NCBI GenBank assembly: GCA_036186865.1
Contig: AP025043.1
Location: 28,654,528 to 28,718,527, forward strand
DNA length: 64,000 nucleotides
Reading direction: 5' to 3'
From: Eustoma russellianum
Taxonomy: Eukaryota > Streptophyta > Magnoliopsida > Gentianales > Gentianaceae
Below, piece after piece: positions 1 through 9,722 of the stretch (position 1 is its first letter; each line of letters opens with the position of its first letter). The position numbers and the translations under genes are program-made. The notes beneath the pieces were generated by a model. The model was not told the DNA's origin. It saw only the letters and a list, made by a program, of their open reading frames with translations, and made no database searches.

Positions 1-1342
1 TTTCTCGTTTGTCTCAACTCAAAAAGGATATTCAAAATCAGAGCAAGAATTGGAGATGAGAGATAATGAATGAGTACACCGGATATAGAGTGGTTCGAAT
101 CGTAAATGATTCTACTCCACTACCACTTTGTTTCCAAAGTGGATTTTCAACAACTACTCTTCTTATTATGAACAATAAGAACAACCACAGCAGCACTTAC
201 ACTAACACTTTAGTGTAAGCAACAACAACAACAACTTCTTGCACAAAACACACTTGTGCAACTACAGCAACTACAGCTCTTAGCAAGAACAACTTCTTGC
301 TTCCTCACTACTTCAACAAAAGTTCCCTCAAGAACTTCTCACAGTGGGTTGAAGAAATATAGTAAGGTTCACACTTTCTCACAAGTCTAAGCACAAGCAA
401 GAGATCAAATATTTATGGTTCCTCTTGTGCTTGACTCTCTTTCTCTCAATATACAATAATGAAGATCAAAGAAAGCTAGACAAGCTTTAAACAAATTTAC
501 AAGTATGAGAGAAATATACAACAATGGAAAATGAAGCTAGATGATGTTGAAAGTGTGTAATTTCTTCATCCAAGCCTCTTCTATTTATAAATAAAGTTGA
601 CCACGTTTTTGAGGCTCTCCACCAAGTCTTCATCTTCAAAAATGTCAAGATAGTGCCCAAATAGTCTTTAGCCACCCTATGGAGTGATTTGATCTTGGAT
701 AGCCACCCTAGAGAATCTTAGACATGTTTAAAATAGTCAAGGAAGCATGTAGTATGTTGGGTTAAAGTCCACAAGAAATTTGAGCAAGATTGGAGAGAGA
801 AATATCATAGATCTCCCTTGGATTTTGTTCCAACGTTTGAAAATTTTTGAATCCTGGAGACGTCGATCGATCTACGTGCCAGAGCTGAGAGATCGATGTC
901 TCTCAGTCAGACGTCGATCGATCGACGTCAGCCTGGCTGAGAGATCGACGTCTCTCAGAATGACGTCGATCGATCGACGTCATTAGGCTGAGAGATCGAC
1001 GTCTCTCAGATGTATGTCGATCGATCGACATACCTGAAGCTGAGAGATCGACGTCTCTCAGTTATACGTCGATCGATCGACGTATGCTTAACTGAGAGAT
1101 CGACGTCTCTCAGATATACGTCAATCGATCTACGTCTCTATGACGTGGATCTGAGTGCTTAACTTTTTACCAAGCTTCACATGGATCTTTTTAAGGGCTG
1201 ATGTAACCTTCATCCGATTCATGAGAGATTTTTCATCTCGCACATGTTTACATCAATTTTGCTTCGAACTAAAGATATGAAATTTTATCTTAGTCCTTTT
1301 AAAACATCTTTTTGTATCATCAAAACATTTTATAAACTAACA
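1..1342 (-). repeat. 3' LTR of S1 (outer end missing)
   Basis: Position 1 corresponds to position 8379 of the right LTR, so about 57 bp of this LTR are missing at the window edge. It ends inside at CTAACA (1337-1342), matching the terminal inverted repeat TGTTAG/CTAACA of the intact copy. It holds the palindrome array (859-1135) and a TATA box on the minus strand (581-589). Confidence 0.93.
859..1135. repeat. Palindrome and hairpin array in the S1 3' LTR
   Basis: Six units of about 50 bp alternate two motifs. One is a perfect palindrome built on GATCGATC, such as GACGTCGATCGATCGACGTC at 910-929. The other is a hairpin with arms CTGAGAGA and TCTCTCAG around a 6-base loop. Perfect palindromes also lie at 959-984 (26 bp), 1012-1033 (22 bp) and 1064-1085 (22 bp). 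Their outer arms differ (AATGACGTC, GTATGTC, ATACGTC), but each is matched by its own complement. The first and last units are imperfect. The array lies in U3, upstream of the TATA box. Confidence 0.9.
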
Positions 1343-1752
1343 ATCTCCCCCTTTTTGATGATTTCAAAAACCGAGATTCTAAAAGATGTTTTTCCTTTGT
1401 TTTAACTGTTCGCATGTTTCAAACTTGAAAAATATCAATCTCCCCCTACGTATGTGCACTTTATAACTTCCGTAGTGGTCAATGTGAACAAAATTTTGCA
1501 ATTTCAACCAAAATACTTTTCTTTGAAATTTGCTCCTCCTCAACCAAATAACTGTTCATGCTCATCAACAATTAACAAGGATTTCAATTGTCAAGCTTAC
1601 CTCATTTTGCCAGCTATCCAACAATCTCATCATGCAATAAACCATAAACCATTTTAACGAATACACCAATAAGCACAAATAAGTCACTAAAGCAACAATA
1701 ACCACAAATAAGCCACAAAAGCAACAATAACCATTTTCTCCCCCTTTTTGAA
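1343..1752 (-). other. S1 polypurine tract and its repeated copies
   Basis: On the minus strand AAAAAGGGGGAGATT abuts the 3' LTR (1343-1357). Similar tracts occur near 1437-1447 and 1737-1752. Multiple polypurine tracts near the 3' LTR are a known Sirevirus trait. The rest of the interval up to the accessory ORF stop is AT-rich and non-coding. Confidence 0.75.
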
Positions 1753-1863
1753 AGCATCAAAAAAAATAAGCAATAATACTTCAATAAATCCAAAGACACA
1801 TCCAAGTTTTACAACCAACAACAAATTCTAAGTTAAAACAAGATGCAAGCTAAAACAACCACC

Positions 1864-3124
1864 CTAGTCTTCGTCTGAAGAGAATGTTATACCAGGAATG
1901 CAAGCTTTCATCTTTGCCTTGAGCTTTGCAAACCTCGACTCATGGATGGATACCTTGCTACGAAGCTCCCCAACCTCGTGTTGAAGACTAGCAACTTGAG
2001 CTTGAAGTTCCGGGACATTTGAGCTCAAGCTACTTGGTTCTTCATGAGTCTCTGGTTCAGGAATGGTGCCTCATCCGGAAGGTCTTCGTCTTCTCTTTCT
2101 TCCTCCTCTTGTTCTCTCCTCATTGCCTCTTTTCTAGACTTCAGTATTTGTTGGATGTTGACTTTATCATAGAAGTCCTTGTGCGTAATGTTGTCAACAT
2201 CCGTGTCATCTACCTGAATATCCGACTTCACAAGCATCCTATAAATAAGGTTACTATAGGGTAGGGCCTTGTTTTGCTTGGTTGCGGCTTCGATAACATT
2301 CGTCATGAAAAGCTCTCCAAAGTTAACCTTTTCACGGTTAGCTATTCGGTATGCTATGTAGAAGTCAAGGTTACTTGGCAATTTTGCGGATTTACCATTG
2401 ATACAAAATGTAACAATGGCCAGAGGAGTACGATAAACTAAAGGCATGCCATTTGTGTTTTTACTAGGATGGAAACCTAAGAAAGATTTTACTTCATCTT
2501 CAGATATCTTCCACCTAGCAGCATCCCATTTCCAGGCATCAAACTCAAAATACCCTTTGTTGGGTACACCAATCAAGTCACAAATCTTTTCAACTTTCCA
2601 TTTGATATGGTGGCCATCAATAAAGAGTGTAGGGTTAAAGGAAGGTTATTTATGTATTAAATCCACAAATTTGCATAAAATAGTCGAGTATATCTAGTTG
2701 ACATTTTTGACATCTCATTCTCATTCCATATACTCCTCCACTCTTGAACATCCAACCACTCAATGATTGGGCTTAGTTCATTATTGCTTAGAATATCATT
2801 TATTCTAAGCAACTTGAGTGGGATGGTTGCTCTTTCATCATCATCCCATTTATCATATAAAATCTGAGAATATCTAGTTATATACCTTATTTGCCCTGGT
2901 GGCAAGGGTTCCGTCAAGGCCTCCTTGGCATCTTTTGCTTTAATCCAAGGGAAGTTTGATAAGGTGAGCTCATTTCTAATCCCGGCAAGTACGCGCCCTT
3001 GACTCATGTCCATTGATTGTTTCATCCTAGGTTGAGAAGATTGTCCTTGAGAGGAGCTTGAACCTTCTCCTCCACCCCTAGAAGATCTTGACCTCTTGGT
3101 TGTATTTTTGCTCCTTGAAGACAT
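1864..3124 (-). pseudogene. S1 accessory ORF after pol (PF20167-like plant transposon domain plus coiled coil)
   Basis: This is a third coding region in the sense direction between pol and the 3' LTR. I place the start at 3124 (MSSRSKNTTKRS), giving a basic, Ser/Arg/Gly-rich N-terminus. The middle has RLFYANL, then (after a TAA at 2657-2659 and a frame change before 2620) IDGHHIKW and VEKICDLIGVPNKG, and later NKALPYSNLIYRMLVKSDI. These motifs and their spacing match the 'putative plant transposon protein' domain (Pfam PF20167) as I know it. The C-terminus is acidic (EEEEREDEDLPDE). A second frame change near 2060 leads to a heptad-like segment (VPELQAQVASLQHEVGELR) and a stop at 1864. It has no obvious signal peptide or membrane segment, so I do not call it Env-like. 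Its role is unknown. Confidence 0.7.
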
Positions 3125-3364
3125 GTTTAAGAATTTTAGGGCTTGAAAGATTGAGAATTTTAGGTTGAAATTTGAGGAATTCAAGAGAGGAACTCAAGAA
3201 TCAAGAGCAGAGATGAGTTAAATCTTGATTTAGAGATGAAATTGAAGAGAGAAATGATTTTGGAGAGGGAAGGCGCCTACTTTGTAGGGTTTCGCTTGGT
3301 GAAAGTGTTTGCAAATGAGAGGGAATTTGCGTTTTTGACAGATTTTATAGCTGCAGATTTCGAC

Positions 3365-3407
3365 GACGTCGATCGATCGACGTCTGAGATCGACATACGT
3401 CGATCTC
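3365..3407. repeat. Palindrome plus hairpin between S1 pol and the accessory ORF
   Basis: GACGTCGATCGATCGACGTC (3365-3384), the same 20-bp palindrome as in the LTR array, is followed at 3386-3407 by a hairpin with arms GAGATCGAC/GTCGATCTC and a 4-base loop. A degenerate third copy follows at 3417-3437. On the minus strand these lie upstream of the accessory ORF start. Confidence 0.85.
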
Positions 3408-3469
3408 TTGTTTTGATACGTCGATCGTTCGACGTGTCCCTGATTTTGAATTTTTCAGTTTTCATCCCT

Positions 3470-6400
3470 TTAACGTATGTTTATCATTCCTAGTCTCGTT
3501 CTAATTGATTCGAATGTCTCAGTGGGGAGGGATTTGGTAAAGATGTCCACCAGTTGGTCATTTGTTGGAACAAACTCATGCATACCAATCCTTTTTGAAT
3601 GCAATCTCTTATGAAGTGATGCCTCACTTCAATGTGTTTTGTTCTACTATGATGAACCGGGTTTTGTGCTATACTTATGGCTGAGGTATTGTCACATAGG
3701 ATGGGAACTTTATCAAACTTAACATTGTAGTCATTCAATGTGTTTGTCATCCAAAGTAGTTGTGCACAACATGAAGCGGCCGATATATATTCGGATTCCG
3801 CCGTTGAAAGTGACACACTATTTTGTTTCTTAGAGAACCAAGAAACCAAGCAATGTCCAAGGAATTGACACGTCCCGGAGGGTCTTTTCCTATCAACAAG
3901 ATTTCCGGCATAGTCGGAGTCACTATACCCTCTTAAATCAAAACATCCATTTTTGGGATAAAACAATCCAAAATTCAAAGTTCCTTTTAAATACCTAAAG
4001 ATACGTTTAACAGCAACTAAATGTGATTCCTTAGGCATACTTTGAAATCTAGCACATAAGCACACAGTATGCAAAATATCCGGTCTACTAGCTGTTAAAT
4101 AAAGTAAACTACCAATCATACCCCTATATTTGGTTACCTCAACCGGCTTTCCTTTTTCGTCTTTGTCAAGCTTTGTACTTGTGCTCATCGGAGTGCTCAC
4201 ACTTCTTCCATCCTCGAATTTGTACTTCTTGAGCAAATCCTTTGTGTACTTTGTTTGAGATATGTACACTCCATCTTGAGTTTGCTTGATTTGTAGACCA
4301 AGGAAGTAGTTGAGTTCACCCATCATGCTCATTTCAAATTCTCCTTCCATCAATTTTGCAAAATGCTTACAAAGAGAATCGTTAGTAGCACCAAATATAA
4401 TATCATCCACATAAATTTGAACAAGCAATTGATGATTTCCTTGTTCTTTAATAAAAAGAGTAGTGTCGACTTTTCCTCTTGAAAACTCGTTCTCAAGTAG
4501 GAAGTTACTTAACCTATCATACCAAGCCCTAGGAGCTTGTTTAAGTCCATAAAGGGCCTTTTTGAGTTTAAAAACATGATTTGGATAATCATGATTTTCA
4601 AACCCCGGAGGTTGAGCTACATAGACCTCTTCTTGAACTATTCCATTCAAGAATGCGGATTTCACATCCATTTGATATAGTTTGAAATCCTTATAGCATG
4701 CATATGCTAATAGCATCCTAATAGCTTCTAACCTAGCTACGGGGGCAAACGTTTCATCATAGTCTATGCCTTCCTCTTGCCTATAACCTTGTGCTACTAA
4801 CCTAGCTTTGTTTCTAGTGATGTTTCCTTTATCATTCATTTTATTTCTAAATACCCATTTAGTGCCAATTACGGGATGATCACTAGGTTTAGCAACTAAT
4901 TCCCAAACATCACTTCTTTCAAATTGATTTAACTCTTCTTTCATAGCCAATACCCAATCTTCATCGTTTATTGCCTCCTTTATGTTTTTAGGCTCAACTT
5001 GTGAAATGAAGGCATTTTCATTGAATTTTCTCCTAGTCATTATGCCTTGGCTAGTTTCTCCTAATATCAACTCTTTAGGGTGATCTTTCCTATACTTGTA
5101 TGAATCCGGTAAATTTGAGGTATCTCCTCCTACTTCTTCATTTTCAACCTTAGGTTCAAGTGGATCAATCCTAAGGTCAATAACAATATTACCTTTTGGA
5201 TTCTCAAATTTCTCTATATGGCTTACTTCAATTATTTCATCATCATCATCATCATTAATGTTTGATTTGTCCTCATTGAGTTTACTAAATTTGACATGAA
5301 TTGATTCTTCAACTTTCATGCTTCTTTTATTATATACTCTAAATGCCTTTGTATTTTGAGCATAGCCCATAAAGATTCCTTCATCCGCTTTGAAGTCGAG
5401 TTTATCCAAGTTATCTTTGGTGTTAAGTATAAAGCACTTACAACCAAAAACCTTGAAATAACCAATATTTGGCACTCTACCTTTCCAAAGCTCATAAGGA
5501 GTCTTTTTGAGAAATGGTCTCAAATAAACTCTATTGATCACATGACAAGCGGTATTTACCGCTTCGGCCCAAAAATATTTGGGTAACTCAAATTCGTTTA
5601 GCATGGCTCTACTCATTTCTTGAAGTGTTCTATTCTTCCTTTCCGCAACACCATTTTGTTGATGAGTTCTTGGAGCTGAGAAATTGTGTCCATACCCCTT
5701 GAATACACAAAATTCTTGAAATTCTCCATCAAACTCACCCCCTCTATCACTTCTAATTTCCTTAATTGTGTCCTCTCTTTGATTTTCTAATCTTTTACAA
5801 AGCTTTATAAATTCTTGGCATGCATCATTCTTTTTAGCTAAGAACATTACCCAAGTGTACCTAGAGAAGTCATCTACCACCACAAAGGTGTAATGTTTTC
5901 CACTTAGACTTGCTGTACCAATATCCCCATACAAATCCATATGAAGCAATTGTAGGGGTTTGGTGGTGGAGATTTCACTTTTGGGTTTGAAGCTTGTTTT
6001 AACAAGCTTTGCCTTTTGACAAGTGTCACATAAGCCATAGTTTTCGAAATTTAATTTTGGAAGACCTTGGACCTTTTCATTTTTGCAAATCTCTTTGAAG
6101 TTTTTAAAGCTAATATGTCCAAGTCGTCTGTGCCATAGTTGAGTCAAATCATTTTTGGTAACTAGGCAAGAAACATTTTGTCATATCAAATCATGTGTCC
6201 TAAATTTGTAAACATCATTTTTACGAATAGCTTCAAAAACAATCTTATCGTTCTTTTTCACAACACATTTTCTTTTCACAAACTCTATTTGAAAATTAGC
6301 GTCACATAGTTGGCTAACACTTATCAAATTATACTTAAGCCCTTCTACATATAGTACATTATTAATAGTAAAGGAAGAATTACCAATTTCTCCATGTCCA

Positions 6401-6510
6401 AGGATTTTGGCTCTCCCATTTCCAAAATGCATCGTTCCACCATCTTGGAGCTTGAGCTTGGTGAACAACGACTTGTCTCCGGTCATGTGAGTTGAACATC
6501 CGCTGTCCAT
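3470..6510 (-). pseudogene. pol: S1 pol: protease, integrase, reverse transcriptase, RNase H
   Basis: This is the Copia polyprotein. In order: protease motif DSGCSTHMTGD (at 6510), GAG-pre-integrase (LWHRRLGH), integrase with the DDE residues in MDLYGD, SDRGGEFDGEF and NGVAERKNR, then RT with QMDVKSAFLNG and the YVDD box, then RNase H with STAESEY. The RT active-site aspartates are present. Two lesions are visible. A TGA at 6181-6183 separates the protease from the rest in the same frame. A 1-nt change in the A/T run near 3590 shifts the last ~40 codons; the original frame would stop at 3470. The open part runs from 6147 to 3490. With only these lesions and young LTRs, S1 moved recently or is a recent copy of an active relative. 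Confidence 0.9.
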
Positions 6511-6758
6511 AAGCCATTTGGTTCCTTCTTCTTTGGCTACTCCATTTATCTTGAGAGCCTACAAAACCAAAAGATGTATGCATTGGTACCCTTTGATGGT
6601 TGTGTCCTTTAGGGTTAGTTTTTCGACCCTTAGGCTTCCAAACATATGTGCTTTCAAATCGAGCTTTACATGCTTCTTTTACATGTCCTAGTTTGTTGCA
6701 ATAAAAACAAGTGGGTACATGCTTTGGTTTAGAAGATGATGAATTTTGTTGTGTTTTT

Positions 6759-8258
6759 CTATTGTTTGCCTTTTTTTAAGGACTTAGGTTTAATAGAAGA
6801 AGATGATGAGTTAAATCCTAAACCGGATTTATCATTTCCAATTCTTTGATTTCCAAGTAGTATGTCTAAGTTGTTTTTACCATTTGTTAGTCTTTGTAAG
6901 TCTAACTTTAGTTTCACACATTCTTTTCTAATTTCTTCATTTTCAAGAGCTACGGTTTTATGCATGGTAAATATGATATCATGCTCTTGAAACATCAAAA
7001 TATTTTTGTCATGCAAGTTCTTATTTTCTAAAATGCATTTCTTGAATTCTTTCTTTAAATGCTTATATTTCAAATTTAATTTCTCAAAGTCATCTTGCAA
7101 ATCTCCTATTTCATCATGTAAATTTGAAGAGTTAGAATTTACCTCAAGGTCATCTTCAATCGCCATAAGACAAGTATGTTGAAACTTTGGATTGTCAACC
7201 ATTGGCACAAGTCCAACACCTTGATCTTCACTCTCTTCTCCTTCCGATTCCGAAAGGAGATCATCCCACGTGGTTACCTCTGCATTGAGGGCTTTCTTCT
7301 TTTGAGGAAAGACCTTCTTCTCTTGCTTTTGCGGTTCTTTTACGTGGCAATCGGCAATGAAGTGACCGGGTCGACCACATCTATAGCAATTTTCACTTGC
7401 TTCCTTTTCTTTAGATGGTTTCTTGAGAAACTTTCTTGCCTGAGCTTTGTTTCTAGTTGCCATTCTTCTAAATTTTCTTACTAGAAGGGCAACTTCCTCA
7501 TCCGATTCATCGGACTCTACTACCAATCCTTTGTGTGATGTTTGTGTAGGCTTGATGGGATTCATCCTATTTTGTTCATCAATAAGAATTTCATGAGGAA
7601 GAAGATTACCGGATAGCTCATCAAGGGTAAGAGTCTTGAGATTCTTTGATTCGGTGATGGCAGTGACTTTGGGTGTCCATTCTCTTGGCAAAGAGTTGAG
7701 GAGTTTTGAGACAAAGTCTTCATTTGAGATTTTCTTGTCAACCATGGAGAGTTGATTTACTATTCGTGTGAATCGATCGATCGTCTCCTCAATCTTCTCA
7801 CCGCTTTTCATTCCGAACATCTCATACTCCTTCATGAGCATAAGTCGTTTGGCCATTCTTACTTGCTCAGTTCCTTCATGTATCATTTCAAGCCTTTTCC
7901 ATGCCTCATGAGCTGTTTCAAGACCTTGGAGTCTTATAAGCTCGGTGGTGGTGAGAGCACTTGAAAGAATATCAAATGCTTTGCCATTAATAGCAGATCT
8001 TATCTTTTCTTCATCGGTGTAGTCATCCTCATCTTTGAATATTGATTCTCCTTTTGAGTTGGTAATCATAGGAACTTCAATTCCTTTGACAACGGCTCTC
8101 CATATATCAAATCCACAGCCTTTCAAGTGATTGATCATTCGAAATTTCCACAAGGAATAATTTTGGGCATCAAACATAGGTGCTTTAGTGTTTGATCCGG
8201 AAAATAGTGCAGTAGGCTTAGGAGATGAAGAGGTTGAAGTTGAGGTTGAGGTTGCCAT
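6759..8258 (-). pseudogene. gag: S1 gag (capsid-like, frameshifted near its C-terminus)
   Basis: This encodes the Gag polyprotein that packages element RNA. I place the start at the methionine at 8258 (MATSTSTST), because the upstream in-frame codons run into the primer site. The N-terminal half has the UBN2/retrotran-gag look (APMFDAQNYSLWKFRM). A CCHC knuckle, CYRCGRPGHFIADC, is encoded at 7347-7388. After it comes a long stretch rich in Lys, Glu and Asn that looks coiled-coil, as in Sirevirus Gag. The frame ends at 6759 after a run of A. In another frame the coding sense continues below this point with a second knuckle, CFYCNKLGHVKEAC (6668-6709), so a 1-nt slip in the A-run probably truncated the protein. 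It could be a natural frameshift, but I favour decay. Confidence 0.85.
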
Positions 8259-8306
8259 GATCTTTAACCTTGCTACTTGCAAAGATAGGCCAAGCAATCA
8301 AGGTTA

Positions 8307-8319
8307 GGCTCTGATACCA
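8307..8319 (-). other. Primer binding site of S1 (tRNA-iMet)
   Basis: The minus strand reads TGGTATCAGAGCC two bases inside the 5' LTR. This is the usual complement of the 3' end of initiator methionine tRNA used by plant Copia elements. Confidence 0.9.
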
Positions 8320-8959
8320 ATTGTTAGGTCCGAAATACACTCTAGAGGGGGGGTGAATAGAGTGTTTGGCTCTGGAATTTTCTCGTTTGTTTCAACTCAA
8401 AAAGGATATTCAAAATCAGAGCAAGAATTAGAGATGAGAGATAATGAATGAGTACACCGGATATAGAGTGGTTCGAATCGTAAATGATTCTATTCCACTA
8501 CCACTTTGTTTCCAAAATGGATTTTCAACAACTACTCTTCTTATTATGAACAATAAGAACAACCACAGCAGCACTTACACTAACACTTTAGTGTAAGCAA
8601 CAACAACAGCAACTTCCTGCACAAAAAACACTTGTGCAACTACAGCAACTACAGCTCTTAGCAAGAACAACTTCTTGCTTCCTCACTACTTCAACAAAAG
8701 TTCCCTCAAGAACTTCTCACAGTGGGTTGAAGAAATATAGTAAGGTTCACACTTTCTCACAAGTCTAAGCACAAGCAAGAGATCAAATATTTATGGGTCC
8801 TCTTGTGCTTGACTCTCTTTCTCTCAATATACAATAATGAAGATCAAAGAAAAGCTAGACAAGCTTTAAACAAATTTACAAGTATGAGAGAAATATACAA
8901 CAATGGAAAATGAAGCTAGATGATGTTGAAAGTGTGTAATTTCTTCATCCAAGCCTCTT

Positions 8960-8968
8960 CTATTTATA
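8960..8968 (-). promoter_or_regulatory. Candidate TATA box of the S1 5' LTR
   Basis: The minus strand reads TATAAATAG, followed by AGGC a few bases on. The same box is at 581-589 in the other S1 LTR and at 12884-12892 in the diverged solo LTR. This conservation across unlike LTRs supports it as the core promoter. The palindrome array begins about 270 bp upstream of it. Confidence 0.6.
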
Positions 8969-9238
8969 AATAAACTTGACCACGTTTTTGAGGCTCTCCA
9001 CCAAGTCTTCATCTTCAAAAATGTCAAGATAGTGCCCAAATAGTCTTTAGCCATCCTATGAAGTGATTTGATCTTGGATAGCCACCCTAGAGAATCTTAG
9101 ACATGTTTAAAATAGTCAAAGAAGCATGTAGTATGTTGGGTTAAAGTCCACAAGAAATTTGAGCAAGATTGGAGAGAGAAAATATCATAGATCTCCCTTG
9201 GATTTTGTTCCAACGTTTGAAAATTTTTGAATCCTGGA

Positions 9239-9515
9239 GACGTCGATCGATCTACGTGCCAGAGCTGAGAGATCGATGTCTCTCAGTCAGACGTCGATCG
9301 ATCGACGTCAACCTGGCTGAGAGATCGACGTCTCTCAGAATGACGTCGATCGATCGACGTCATTAGGCTGAGAGATCGACGTCTCTCAGATGTATGTCGA
9401 TCGATCGACATACCTGAAGCTGAGAGATCGATGTCTCTCAGTTATACGTCGATCGATCGACGTATGCTTAACTGAGAGATCGACGTCTCTCAGATATACG
9501 TCAATCGATCTATGT
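9239..9515. repeat. Palindrome and hairpin array in the S1 5' LTR
   Basis: This is the same array as at 859-1135, in the same order of units, with only a few base changes (for example GACGTC to GATGTC in one hairpin loop). It is upstream of the TATA box at 8960-8968 on the minus strand. Confidence 0.9.
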
Positions 9516-9722
9516 CTCTATGACGTGGATCTGAGTGCTTAACTTTTTACAAAGCTTCACATGGATCTCTTCAAGGGCTGATGTAACCTTCATCCGATTC
9601 ATGAGAGATTTTTCGACTCGCACATGTTTACATCAATTTTGCTTCGAACTAAAGATATGAAATTTTATCTTAGTCCTTTTAAAACATCTTTTTGTATCAT
9701 CAAAACATTTTATAAACTAACA

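Larger units (their letters stand above)
1..9722 (-). mobile_element. Sirevirus-like Copia LTR retrotransposon S1 (left end cut by window)
   Basis: This is a nearly complete Copia element read on the minus strand. Seen directly: two long direct repeats (1-1342 and 8322-9722), a tRNA-iMet primer site next to the right one, gag with a CCHC knuckle, pol in the Copia order PR-IN-RT-RNaseH, and an extra ORF between pol and the 3' LTR. The many copies of a purine tract before the 3' LTR and the pol signature (a GSLLYLTASRPDI-type motif) point to the Sirevirus genus. The two LTRs differ at about 20 positions over 1.34 kb when compared by eye, so the insertion is recent. Few coding lesions are visible: a frameshift late in gag, one TGA after the protease, a frameshift near the end of RNase H, and breaks in the accessory ORF. 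The flank after 9722 is CTTTT; the matching target copy lies outside the window. Confidence 0.93.
8322..9722 (-). repeat. 5' LTR of S1
   Basis: This is a complete 1401-bp LTR bounded by TGTTAG and CTAACA. It is nearly identical to 1-1342. Because the element is on the minus strand, the U3 region is at the high-coordinate side and the primer site lies just below 8322. The motif CTAGAGGGGGGGTGAATAG near its low-coordinate end recurs in the other Sirevirus LTRs of the window. Confidence 0.93.

Noticed and set aside
859..1135. CRISPR-like array of palindromic repeats
   Set aside because: There are no unique spacers of regular length, the units lie in both LTRs of a plant retrotransposon, and no cas genes exist.
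2019..2264. Plus-strand ORFs within S1 (also 2446-2697, 5096-5586, 7176-7484)
   Set aside because: They are antisense shadows of the accessory ORF, pol and gag.
1864..3124. Envelope gene of S1
   Set aside because: Position fits the Env-like ORF of some Sireviruses, but no signal peptide, transmembrane helix or furin-like site is visible and the motifs fit PF20167 better.
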